10,366 nucleotides of DNA from Planctomycetota bacterium (GCA_003670825.1 QWQL01000104.1:1-10366), one strand, 5' to 3'. Shown: positions 1-7,259, counted from the stretch's first letter. Made by a program: numbers and translations. The notes: generated by a model from the sequence alone, not told the origin.

Positions 1-444
1 GACGGCTACGGCTTCGAAGTGGCCGTGATGAAAGACGGTCACTATCCCAGAGACCACGACTACCCCGCCGTGCCGGCCGATGCGGTGCTGGGCGACTGCT
101 GGCACCGGTTCTTCGTGCGGATGCTCGAGGTGGTGCAGTCGATGGATCTCGTGCGGCAGGCAATCGACCGCTACTCGGCCTGCAAGGGCCCGCTCGGCGA
201 CCCGGTGAAACTCACCGAGAAGATGCCCGCCGGCGACGCCTACCTCGAGACAGAGTGCCCGAAGGGCCAGATGGGGTTCTACATCGTCAGCGACGGCTCG
301 GCGATTCCGTGGCGGGCCCGGGCTCGGTCGAGCTCGTTCTCGAATCTTGCCGTGACCCATGAACTCTGCCGCGGCTGCCTGATCGCCGACGTCCCGGCCA
401 TCGTGGGCAGCCTTGATGTCGTGATGGGTGAGATCGATCGGTAG
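1..444 (+). CDS. nuoD: NADH-quinone oxidoreductase subunit D, C-terminal part (5' end outside window)
   Basis: NuoD is the 49-kDa-type subunit of complex I. It lies in the connecting module and forms, with NuoB and NuoH, the pocket where quinone is reduced. The frame is open from base 1, so only the last 147 residues are present. They include the family's block around GDCWHRFFVRMLEVVQS, then ECPKGQMGFYIVSDG, then SFSNL, and end in the hallmark GSLDVVMGEIDR directly before a TAG stop. One small oddity is Gln in PKGQ, where many homologues, E. coli among them, have Glu (P-K/R-G-E). Whether the protein is fused to NuoC cannot be told from this fragment. The next gene, nuoH, follows after an unusually long 202-base gap. 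The identification is secure from the C-terminal motifs. Confidence 0.95.
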   Translation, partial: DGYGFEVAVMKDGHYPRDHDYPAVPADAVLGDCWHRFFVRMLEVVQSMDLVRQAIDRYSACKGPLGDPVKLTEKMPAGDAYLETECPKGQMGFYIVSDGSAIPWRARARSSSFSNLAVTHELCRGCLIADVPAIVGSLDVVMGEIDR

Positions 445-496
445 GCGAACATATCGTGGCGCGTGGGTGGTGGGCCGCCCGTTCTGTCTGGAGGCC

Positions 497-643
497 ATGA
501 GTCAGGCAGCAATCACCCCGGTTCCTCTGCGGGGCTTGTGGAAAGGGTTGGCGTACGGCAAACTTCGTGCGATTTTTCACGAAGTGGGTTTCCGTCCGGG
601 AAATCCGCGGTTCGTCTGGCTTTCGAGGCGCGGCGCACGCTGA
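497..643 (+). CDS. Possible small basic protein (48 aa) between nuoD and nuoH
   Basis: This is a short open frame that starts at ATG 497 and stops at TGA 641-643, three bases before the nuoH start and in the same frame as nuoH. A GGAGG lies at 490-494, but only two bases separate it from the ATG, which is closer than usual. The predicted peptide is basic (about nine Arg/Lys against one Glu) and aromatic in its second half, with stretches such as GLWKGLAYGKLRAIF and GFRPGNPRFVW. I do not recognise a family. In favour of a real gene are its position, its exact fit to the gap, and the absence of a ribosome binding site for nuoH, which could be read by coupling from this stop. Against it are its small size, a third-position GC of about 62 percent that seems lower than in the neighbours, and an 8-bp hairpin inside it. 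It may be only non-coding spacer. Confidence 0.3.
   Translation: MSQAAITPVPLRGLWKGLAYGKLRAIFHEVGFRPGNPRFVWLSRRGAR
516..534 (+). repeat. Short GC-rich inverted repeat in the nuoD-nuoH gap
   Basis: CCCCG at 516-520 pairs with CGGGG at 530-534 across a 9-base loop. The stem is only 5 bp but all G-C, and it precedes the larger hairpin at 562-585 by 27 bases. No T-tract follows. A stem this short is common by chance in GC-rich DNA, so I list it only because it accompanies the second hairpin in the one long gap of the cluster. Confidence 0.2.
562..585 (+). repeat. Perfect 8-bp inverted repeat (RNA hairpin) upstream of nuoH
   Basis: ACTTCGTG at 562-569 and CACGAAGT at 578-585 are exact reverse complements, separated by the 8-base T-rich loop CGATTTTT. 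The thymines sit in the loop and not after the stem, so this does not look like a standard intrinsic terminator. It lies in the nuoD-nuoH gap, 61 bases before the nuoH start. It could be an RNA processing or stability element, or a protein binding site, or it could have arisen by chance. Confidence 0.45.
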
Positions 644-646
644 CCG

Positions 647-1849
647 ATGGCTGACTTTTTGATCACTACGTTGGAGCTGCCGGCATGGCTGGCATGGTCG
701 ATCACGGCCATGGTGGCCGCCGTCCTGATTCTCAACGTCATCGCCGGCGGTGCGCTGGCCTTCATCTGGGCCGAGCGGAAGATCGCCGGGCGGATCCAGG
801 ATCGGCTCGGTCCGACGCGGACCGGCGGCAAGTTCGGCTGGCTGCAGTCGCTCGCGGACGGCATCAAACTTCTCGCCAAGGAAGATCTGATGCCTGACGG
901 GGCAGACGGGATGCTGTTTCGCATCGCCCCCTACGTCAGTTTCTGTGCGTCGTTCTGTGCCTTCATCGCATTTCCGTTCGCGTTTGATTTCATCGGGCAG
1001 CGGCTGAACGTCGGCGTGTTTTTCGTGATCGCCGTCCTGGGGCTCGAGGTGTTCGGAGTGATTCTGGCGGGCTACGCGTCGGCCTCGAAGTGGTCGTTGT
1101 TCGGAGCGATGCGGGAGGCGGCCCAGGTCGTCAGCTACGAAGTGCCGCTGGGAATGTGTGTGGTGGTGCCCGTGATGCTGGCAGGCAGCATGGACCTGGT
1201 CACGATCGCCGAGAAACAAGGAGGGTGGTTCACCAGCTGGTTTCTATTTCACGACCCGTTCACGTTTGTCGTCTTTTGGATCTACGTGACGTGCGCGATT
1301 GCGAGCGTGAACCGGGCGCCGTTCGACCTCGCCGAAGCGGAGAGCGAACTCGTGGCTGGGTTCCACACCGAGTATTCCGGCCTCCGGTGGAGTTATTTCT
1401 TCATGGCCGAGTACGGCTCGATGTTTCTCGTCAGTGCGTTGGCCGCCATCCTCTTCATGGGAGGTTGGAACGGTCCCGTTCCGGTGGCTTCCATCCTCGG
1501 GCTCTCCGAGGGCACGAGTGACACGGCGAACTACTTCGTTCGCCTGCTTGGCATGGTCAACCTGCTCGGTAAGGCCACGCTCGGCGTGCTGGTGATGATG
1601 TGGATTCGCTGGACGCTGCCCCGGCTCCGCATCGACCAGGTGATGGCGACCTGCCTCAAGTACTGCACGCCCCTGGCGGCGGCCATGTTTCTCGGGGCGA
1701 TGCTCTGGCAAATCGCGCTTCCCGGCGGCCTGGTTCCCGGCCTACGGCGGCCGGCGGCCGAAATCAGGGAGGGTTGGCTGCCCGGTCCCGGTGGCGCCGC
1801 CCAGTCGGTCGGTGAGGATGCCGGCACGGTTGTGAAGGTGGCCGCATGA
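647..1849 (+). CDS. nuoH: NADH-quinone oxidoreductase subunit H
   Basis: NuoH (ND1 type) is the membrane subunit at the foot of the peripheral arm. It forms much of the quinone chamber and links quinone reduction to the proton channels. The 400 residues show a first membrane helix, then AERKIAGRIQDRLGPTRTGG (about 42-61), the conserved loop facing the quinone site. REAAQVVSYEVPLG follows, with Glu157 and Glu165. The signature NRAPFDLAEAESELVAGFHTEYSG (about 222-245) carries the acidic residues of the third cytoplasmic loop. About eight membrane helices are visible. It is longer than the 325-residue E. coli protein, mainly through a hydrophilic C-terminal tail (about 360-400). The start at 647 is fixed by an in-frame stop at 641-643. 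No Shine-Dalgarno sequence is evident, which suggests coupled or leaderless-like initiation. Its stop overlaps the nuoJ start in ATGA. Confidence 0.97.
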   Translation: MADFLITTLELPAWLAWSITAMVAAVLILNVIAGGALAFIWAERKIAGRIQDRLGPTRTGGKFGWLQSLADGIKLLAKEDLMPDGADGMLFRIAPYVSFCASFCAFIAFPFAFDFIGQRLNVGVFFVIAVLGLEVFGVILAGYASASKWSLFGAMREAAQVVSYEVPLGMCVVVPVMLAGSMDLVTIAEKQGGWFTSWFLFHDPFTFVVFWIYVTCAIASVNRAPFDLAEAESELVAGFHTEYSGLRWSYFFMAEYGSMFLVSALAAILFMGGWNGPVPVASILGLSEGTSDTANYFVRLLGMVNLLGKATLGVLVMMWIRWTLPRLRIDQVMATCLKYCTPLAAAMFLGAMLWQIALPGGLVPGLRRPAAEIREGWLPGPGGAAQSVGEDAGTVVKVAA

Positions 1850-2571
1850 TGCCGTACGTCGCCACAGCGTTATTCGCGGCACCCCTGCCGCTGGCCTTCA
1901 TCAACTGGCACTCGTTCTTCTTCTTTCTGTTCGCGGCGGTGGCCTGCGGCTTCGCGGTGGCCGTGGTCGCCGCCGACAACGTGGTGCGGATGGCGTTTTA
2001 CTTGGTGCTCTCGCTCGGGGCGACGGCGGGATTGTTCTTTCTGGCCGGGGCCGAGTTCGTCGGGGCCATGCAACTGATGATCTACGTGGGCGGCACGCTC
2101 GTGCTGCTCGTCTTTGGCGTGATGCTCACGGCCCAGGCCCCGTTTGTGTCGATCAAGGGGAGCGGCCGCGACCGCGTGGTGGCCGGCGTGGTCGGCGTCG
2201 TGCTGCTCGCCGTGTTGCTTCAGGCGGCGCTTTCGGTGACGGCGTGGAAGCAGCCAGCCGCCGGGATCGTCGCCGAGCCGGCAGCCACTCCGATCGGAAT
2301 GGCGCTGGTGGGCGTCCGCGTCGACGAACCCGGCGTCGGAGCGCCCGCCCAGAACGTGCGGCCAGGCTATGTGCTGCCGTTCGAGATCGTTTCGATCCAC
2401 TTGCTGGTGGTGCTCGTTGGAGCTGCGTATCTCGCCCGCGCGAAGCGCCGCAAGACGCCGCGGGCGATCGAGGTGGCAGCTTCGGTCGAGCCACCGGCGT
2501 CTGTCGCCGAGCATGCGGCGATCGGCCGTGACCGGTCGCGCGGGGCTTCGGTGCTCTCGGGAGGTCGGTGA
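1846..2571 (+). CDS. nuoJ: NADH-quinone oxidoreductase subunit J
   Basis: NuoJ (ND6 type) is a small membrane subunit between NuoH and NuoK. Its third helix carries the pi-bulge that changes during the coupling cycle. The 241-residue product has helices near 22-43, 45-67, 70-95 and 110-130 and a last one near 177-197. The third contains FVGAMQLMIYVGGTLVLLVFGVML, matching the conserved YxG block, with Tyr80. It is longer than the 184-residue E. coli protein, through a polar loop at about 132-172 and a charged, probably disordered tail from about 198. The start is ATG 1846, overlapping the nuoH stop, or the ATG directly after it at 1849. A GGTGG at 1837-1841 fits either. nuoI, which commonly separates nuoH and nuoJ, is absent here. 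Confidence 0.95.
   Translation: MMPYVATALFAAPLPLAFINWHSFFFFLFAAVACGFAVAVVAADNVVRMAFYLVLSLGATAGLFFLAGAEFVGAMQLMIYVGGTLVLLVFGVMLTAQAPFVSIKGSGRDRVVAGVVGVVLLAVLLQAALSVTAWKQPAAGIVAEPAATPIGMALVGVRVDEPGVGAPAQNVRPGYVLPFEIVSIHLLVVLVGAAYLARAKRRKTPRAIEVAASVEPPASVAEHAAIGRDRSRGASVLSGGR
2559..2564 (+). promoter_or_regulatory. Ribosome binding site that decides the nuoK start
   Basis: GGGAGG lies six bases before ATG 2571, inside the end of nuoJ. This spacing favours ATG 2571 over the adjacent GTG at 2568 and over the GTG codons near 2625-2631, which would give a product closer to the usual NuoK length. It is the best-placed Shine-Dalgarno sequence in the window. Most other genes here have weak ones or none. 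Confidence 0.6.
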
Positions 2572-2948
2572 TGCTGCCGGGACTGTCATTCGCCGTGCCG
2601 CTGTTCGGCCTGCTCACCGAGCCGGTGAGCGTGGCCCACTACCTCGTTGTCGGTGCCATCCTGTTCGTGTCGGGCATCGTCTGCATGGCGATCAAGCGAA
2701 ACGCCCTGGGCGTACTGATGGGCATCGAACTGGTGCTCAACGGGGCGAACGTCAACTTCGTCGCCTTCGCCTCGCCGTACCTGCAGGGGGCGGGATCGAG
2801 GTCGCTCGGCCTCGACGGCCAGGTGATCGCGGTGTTTGTGATCCTGCTGGCGGCCGCTGAAGCTGCCGTCGCGCTCGCGATCACGCTCAACTTCTACAAC
2901 AACCACGCGACGGTCGACGTCGATCGAGCCGACGACCTCAAGGGGTAG
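2571..2948 (+). CDS. nuoK: NADH-quinone oxidoreductase subunit K
   Basis: NuoK (ND4L type) is a three-helix membrane subunit in the proton path between NuoJ and NuoN. The 125-residue product keeps both buried glutamates needed for coupling: Glu53 in LGVLMGIELVLNGANVNFVAF and Glu97 in VILLAAAEAAVALAITL. These correspond to E. coli Glu36 and Glu72. It is longer than the usual 100 residues. There are about 17-20 extra residues at the N terminus and a loop between helices 2 and 3 (about 69-83) lengthened by roughly eight residues. The start at ATG 2571 overlaps the nuoJ stop (TGATG) and has a well-spaced GGGAGG. A shorter form starting at GTG 2625 would match the family length better but lacks as clear a binding site. 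Translation is probably coupled to nuoJ. Confidence 0.95.
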   Translation: MLPGLSFAVPLFGLLTEPVSVAHYLVVGAILFVSGIVCMAIKRNALGVLMGIELVLNGANVNFVAFASPYLQGAGSRSLGLDGQVIAVFVILLAAAEAAVALAITLNFYNNHATVDVDRADDLKG

Positions 2949-2971
2949 GCCGAAGGCCCTGCACCGTAATC

Positions 2972-5419
2972 ATGGATCTCGCCACCCAACTCCCGCAGCT
3001 CCTCGGAATCGCCTGGCTTTTGCCGCTGGCGTCGTTCGTGCTGATCCTGTTCTTCGGCCCGAAGATGGGGCCGCACGGTCGCAACGCGGCCTGGGTGGCG
3101 ACGGCCGCGATTGTGACGTCGCTGGTCCTTTCGCTGGTGGCGTTCGTCTCGTGGCTGGGGGCGCACCCCGTGACGGCCGTGCATCATGGCGGCGATCACG
3201 GTGCCGCCCACGCCAGCGATCATGCTGCCGCCGGCCACTCCGATGCCGGCGACCATGGCGAGGCGTCGGGGCACGGCGGCGCTGCCGCCAGCCATAACGA
3301 TCAGGGGGTTCACGCCCCGGTGGCCTATTCCGGCGACTGGTACACGCTCTACGAGGGAGGGCGGCTCAAACTTTCGATCGGCTGGTACGTCGATTCGCTC
3401 ACGATCCTGATGTTCGTGCTGGTCACGTTCATCGCCACCTGCATCCACGTCTACGCGTCGGGGTATATGCATGACGAACTGCACGACGTCACCGACCACG
3501 AGGTGACGCTCGCGGACGGTCATCACCTCCACCGGGCCGGCCGGTTCCCGCGATTCTTCCAGGCCCTATCGCTGTTCTGCTTTTCGATGATGGGCATCCT
3601 GATCGCCGGCAATCTGGCAATGGTGTTCATTTTCTGGGAACTGGTGGGCATCTGTTCCTGGTTCCTCATCGGCTTCTACTACGAGCGGAAATCGGCCTCC
3701 ACCGCCGCCAACAAGGCGTTCATCGTCAACCGGGTAGGTGACTTCGGAATGCTGATCGGGCTGATGGCCCTGTGGGGGGCGCTCGGCACCCTGCACTTCG
3801 CCGACGCGAAGGTCGTGGGGGCGGACGGCCAGACGGCGACCGTGCCCGGGCTCTTCAGTCTCGTGCGGCCGGCCGAGTCGGGGCATGCGCTCCGTGTTCC
3901 GGACGGGATGGTGAAGTTTGCGGCTGCTGACAAGGTGGCCCGCACGCCCGTGGCTGAGGTCGCTGGAAAGATCGAGGCCTGGCGGGCTGAGGGTCTCGGT
4001 GACTGGTTGCTGTTCATCGCCGGGGTCGGAATCTTCTGTGGCTGCGTCGGGAAGAGCGCTCAGTTTCCGCTCTCGGTCTGGCTCCCGGATGCCATGGAAG
4101 GGCCCACGCCGGTTTCGGCGCTGGTGCACTCGGCGACCATGGTCGCGGCGGGGGTCTATCTCGTGGGCCGATTCTTCCCCGTGCTCTCCCCCGACGTGCT
4201 GCTGGTGATCGCCTACACGGGGGCGATCACCCTGTTCATCGCCGCCACGATCGCCCTGGTCGCCAACGACATCAAGCGGGTGCTGGCGTACTCCACCGTG
4301 AGCCAGCTCGGTTACATGATGCTCGCGCTGGGTGTCGGCGGCTGGGTCGCCGGTCTGTTCCACCTGGTGACGCATGCCTTTTTCAAAAGCCTGCTCTTTC
4401 TCTGCTCGGGTTCCGTGATCCACGCCTGCCACACCAACGACATGCGAAAGATGGGCGGACTCGCGAAGGTGATGCCCTACACGGCCGGCACAATGCTCGT
4501 CGGCTGCCTGGCGATCATCGGAGCGGGCATCCCGTTCGTGATCGGCTTGTCGGGCTATTACTCCAAAGATTCGATCCTCGCGCAGGCGCTCTCCTTCTCT
4601 CAGGCCAACCCGCAACACGCGATCCTGTTTTATGCGGTGGCCGGCGGCGCGTTCCTCACCGCCTTCTACATGTTTCGGCTCTGGTTCATGACGTTCGCCG
4701 GCAAGGCTCGCGATCATCACGTCCATGAGCATGCCCACGAGTCACCGCAGGTGATGGTGATGCCGCTGCTCGTGCTGGCGGTGCTCGCCGTGGTGGCCGG
4801 CTGGACGCTGCCCGGCGGCTTTGGAATCGCGAATCTGCTCGAGCAGTCGCGGCCGGCCGGCACAGTCGAGACCACGACCGGCGGCTTCGCCTTCGGCCAG
4901 ACGTTGACGATTCCCGCCGAGTATCTCAGCCACGGGGAGCCGTTCCACGCCACGGCAACCTGGACGGCGTTCGCGACGGCGCTGGGCGGCGTGCTGCTTG
5001 CCGCCGCGATGTATGTCTGGCGGGTAATTTCCCCGGCGGCGGTGGCAATGATCTTCCGGCCGGTCTACACGTTGCTTGCGAACCGCTGGTATTTCGACGA
5101 GCTCTACCACGCCCTCTTCGTCGTGCCCGCCCACGGGCTCGCTGCCACCGCCAGCGGAATCGATCAGGGGCTCATCGATCCGTTTCTGAACGGCCTTGCC
5201 TGGGTCACGCGGCTGGTGGCAGGGGTCGATTCCTGGATAGACCGCACGCTCGTCGATGGCCTTGTCAACGCGACCGCGGCCGCCACCTGGTCGGCTGGCA
5301 CCAGGCTGAAAGTTCTTCAAACCGGCAGCCTCCGGCAGTACGTGGCCTTCATCGCGATCGGCACCGTAGCCCTGTTCGTGATCGCGAGCCTGTTCTTTAG
5401 GGCGTCCCTTGCCGGCTGA
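2972..5419 (+). CDS. nuoL: NADH-quinone oxidoreductase subunit L, enlarged
   Basis: NuoL (ND5 type) is the distal antiporter-like proton-pumping subunit, with a long lateral helix running along the membrane arm. The key residues are present: Glu223 in FWELVGICSWFLIGFYY, Lys361 in GKSAQFPLSVWLPDAMEGPTPVSALVHSATM with His386, His464/His468/Lys472 in HLVTHAFFKSLLF, and Lys532 in SGYYSKDSIL. The C-terminal part (about 690-815) fits the lateral helix and final anchor. At 815 residues it is much longer than E. coli NuoL (613). Visible insertions are a His-rich loop at about 65-118 after helix 2, a second His-rich stretch at about 166-190 after helix 3, and a polar insertion at about 278-341 between helices 6 and 7. 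HHVHEHAHE (582-590) adds a further His cluster. The gap to nuoK is 23 bases, with only a weak GAAGG at 2952-2956. Confidence 0.97.
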   Translation: MDLATQLPQLLGIAWLLPLASFVLILFFGPKMGPHGRNAAWVATAAIVTSLVLSLVAFVSWLGAHPVTAVHHGGDHGAAHASDHAAAGHSDAGDHGEASGHGGAAASHNDQGVHAPVAYSGDWYTLYEGGRLKLSIGWYVDSLTILMFVLVTFIATCIHVYASGYMHDELHDVTDHEVTLADGHHLHRAGRFPRFFQALSLFCFSMMGILIAGNLAMVFIFWELVGICSWFLIGFYYERKSASTAANKAFIVNRVGDFGMLIGLMALWGALGTLHFADAKVVGADGQTATVPGLFSLVRPAESGHALRVPDGMVKFAAADKVARTPVAEVAGKIEAWRAEGLGDWLLFIAGVGIFCGCVGKSAQFPLSVWLPDAMEGPTPVSALVHSATMVAAGVYLVGRFFPVLSPDVLLVIAYTGAITLFIAATIALVANDIKRVLAYSTVSQLGYMMLALGVGGWVAGLFHLVTHAFFKSLLFLCSGSVIHACHTNDMRKMGGLAKVMPYTAGTMLVGCLAIIGAGIPFVIGLSGYYSKDSILAQALSFSQANPQHAILFYAVAGGAFLTAFYMFRLWFMTFAGKARDHHVHEHAHESPQVMVMPLLVLAVLAVVAGWTLPGGFGIANLLEQSRPAGTVETTTGGFAFGQTLTIPAEYLSHGEPFHATATWTAFATALGGVLLAAAMYVWRVISPAAVAMIFRPVYTLLANRWYFDELYHALFVVPAHGLAATASGIDQGLIDPFLNGLAWVTRLVAGVDSWIDRTLVDGLVNATAAATWSAGTRLKVLQTGSLRQYVAFIAIGTVALFVIASLFFRASLAG

Positions 5420-5465
5420 CGCCGACCCTCACTCGATCCACCCGGAACCCCAGACGGATTTCCCG

Positions 5466-7259
5466 ATGTCTCCTGCCGACACTATCGCCCAACCCGCCCT
5501 CTGGCCCCTGTCGCTGATCGTCTTCCTGCCGGCTCTCGTGGCGGCGGTGATGGCGCTGCCGGTCATTCCCAAGGCCCGCGAGGAACTGATTCGCTGGATC
5601 ACGCTGGCCACGACGATCGCGGTCTTCGTGCTCTCGCTGTGGATGGCCTGGCCAACGCTCTTCGGGGCTGTCGGACCGGCGCAGTTCACCGTCGGCGAGG
5701 CGGGCATGCAGGCAGTGGTGAAGAGGCCGTGGATTCCAGCGTTCAACATCGACTACCTGCTTGGCGTCGATGGCATCAGCATGCCCTTGGTGGTGCTGAC
5801 GACCTTTTTGTCGGTGTTGGCTTGCGGCGCGAGCTGGCCGATCACGAAGCATGTGAAGGCCTACCACGTGCTGTTCCTGCTCCTCGAGACCGGCATGCTC
5901 GGGGTGTTCGTGTCGCTCGACTTCTTCCTGTTTTACGTGTTCTGGGAGGTGATGCTCCTGCCGATGTACTTCCTGATCGGCATCTGGGGTGGTCCTCGGC
6001 GGGAATACGCCGCGATTAAGTTCTTCCTGTACACCCTGTTCGGGAGCGTGCTGATGCTCCTGGCGATTTTGATGCTGTATTTCACCAGCGACCTGCGGTC
6101 GCTCTCGCCGGAACAGCTCGTGGCAAGCCATGTGGTGAGCCCGGCCCTTGATGCGGCCGGCCAGGCTGACGCGGTCGCCGTGATCCGGTCGGCCAAGGGG
6201 CCGATCCACACCTTCAACCTGCTAGCGCTCGCCCAGCTCGGCCAACTCCCGAACTCCCCGTTCGCAGCCGTGAATCTCTGGGGCATGAGCCTGGAGACGT
6301 GGGCGTTTTTGCTCCTGCTGATCGGCTTTGTGATCAAGGTGCCCGTGGTGCCGGTGCATACCTGGCTGCCAGACGCCCACGTGGAGGCTCCCACCCCGAT
6401 CTCAATGATCCTGGCGGGCGTGCTGCTCAAACTGGGTGGCTACGGCATCCTAAGAATCTGCTACCCGATCTGCCCCGGGGCAGGGCTGTCGCTGGCGTGG
6501 CTCGTGTGCGGTCTGGGTGTCGTGTCGATGGTCTACGGCGCCTTTGCGGCTCTCGCGCAGAAAGACTTCAAGCGAATGGTGGCCTACAGCTCCGTAAGCC
6601 ACATGGGCTACGTGATGCTGGGCCTCGGCGTCTGGAGCGCTACGGCCGGCAACGAGTTCCGCTGGGACGCCTGGGCCCAGGGGGTGAACGGTGCGATGTT
6701 CCAGATGCTGGCCCATGGGATCTCGTCGGCTGGCATGTTCTTCATGGTGGGCGTGCTCTACGACCGTGTGCATCACCGCAACCTCGAGGAGTGTGGTGGC
6801 ATCTTCAACCGGATGCCCGTCTACAGCGGGCTCGCAGTGGCCCTCTTCTTCGCCGGTCTCGGGCTCCCAGGACTCTGCGGCTTCATCGGTGAGGTGCTCG
6901 TCACGCTCTCCAGTTGGAACTACAGCCGCGTGTTGGCGGTGATCTCTGCGTTCACGGTGATCCTCACCGCCGCCTACATCCTCTGGGCGATCCAGCGGGT
7001 GTACCTGGGCGGAGAATACAAGGGTCCGCATGGCGACCACCTGACGCCGATCACCGGCCGCGAGTTGGCAATCGCAACGCCGCTGGTGTTTCTCGCGATT
7101 CTCTTCGGTGTGGCGCCGCAGCTGATCTTTAACTACGTGACTCCGTCGGTGAACCGGCAGGTGGAGACGCTCGCTGACTGGACCCGCGACATCGGGGGCA
7201 AACCGCCCCAGCCGGTCGCCGGCGGTCCAGTGCCAGCCGAGGTGACCGGAGTGCGCTAG
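5466..7259 (+). CDS. nuoM: NADH-quinone oxidoreductase subunit M
   Basis: NuoM (ND4 type) is the middle antiporter-like proton pump of the membrane arm. From ATG 5466 the product has 597 residues and about 14 membrane helices. Conserved features are Glu161 in FYVFWEVMLLPMYFLIGIWGG, Lys291 in IKVPVVPVHTWLPDAHVEAPTPISMILAG, Lys322 in LLKLGGYG, His417 in LAHGISSAGMFF, and Glu476 in GFIGEVLV. These match E. coli Glu144, Lys234, Lys265 and Glu407. A polar segment at about 209-270, between helices 6 and 7, is roughly 40 residues longer than in E. coli. The frame is open back to TTG 5409 inside nuoL, but the added 19 residues are polar and proline-rich and do not resemble a NuoM N terminus, so I prefer ATG 5466. 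The ribosome binding site is weak. Confidence 0.96.
   Translation: MSPADTIAQPALWPLSLIVFLPALVAAVMALPVIPKAREELIRWITLATTIAVFVLSLWMAWPTLFGAVGPAQFTVGEAGMQAVVKRPWIPAFNIDYLLGVDGISMPLVVLTTFLSVLACGASWPITKHVKAYHVLFLLLETGMLGVFVSLDFFLFYVFWEVMLLPMYFLIGIWGGPRREYAAIKFFLYTLFGSVLMLLAILMLYFTSDLRSLSPEQLVASHVVSPALDAAGQADAVAVIRSAKGPIHTFNLLALAQLGQLPNSPFAAVNLWGMSLETWAFLLLLIGFVIKVPVVPVHTWLPDAHVEAPTPISMILAGVLLKLGGYGILRICYPICPGAGLSLAWLVCGLGVVSMVYGAFAALAQKDFKRMVAYSSVSHMGYVMLGLGVWSATAGNEFRWDAWAQGVNGAMFQMLAHGISSAGMFFMVGVLYDRVHHRNLEECGGIFNRMPVYSGLAVALFFAGLGLPGLCGFIGEVLVTLSSWNYSRVLAVISAFTVILTAAYILWAIQRVYLGGEYKGPHGDHLTPITGRELAIATPLVFLAILFGVAPQLIFNYVTPSVNRQVETLADWTRDIGGKPPQPVAGGPVPAEVTGVR

Noticed and set aside
562..585. Intrinsic transcription terminator after nuoD
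   Set aside because: The thymines are in the loop and no T-tract follows the stem, while nuoH must be expressed from upstream, since I find no convincing promoter in the gap.
287..1219. A 310-codon minus-strand frame covering the nuoD-nuoH gap
   Set aside because: Most of it is antisense to nuoD and nuoH, and its composition is typical of shadow frames (His, Arg, Gln and Pro rich).
3566..4738. A 390-codon open frame on the minus strand opposite nuoL
   Set aside because: It is antisense to conserved NuoL sequence, with low-complexity charged composition and no recognisable motif.
5409..5465. TTG start for nuoM overlapping the end of nuoL
   Set aside because: The added 19 residues are polar and proline-rich and unlike NuoM N termini. 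ATG 5466 gives a standard beginning.
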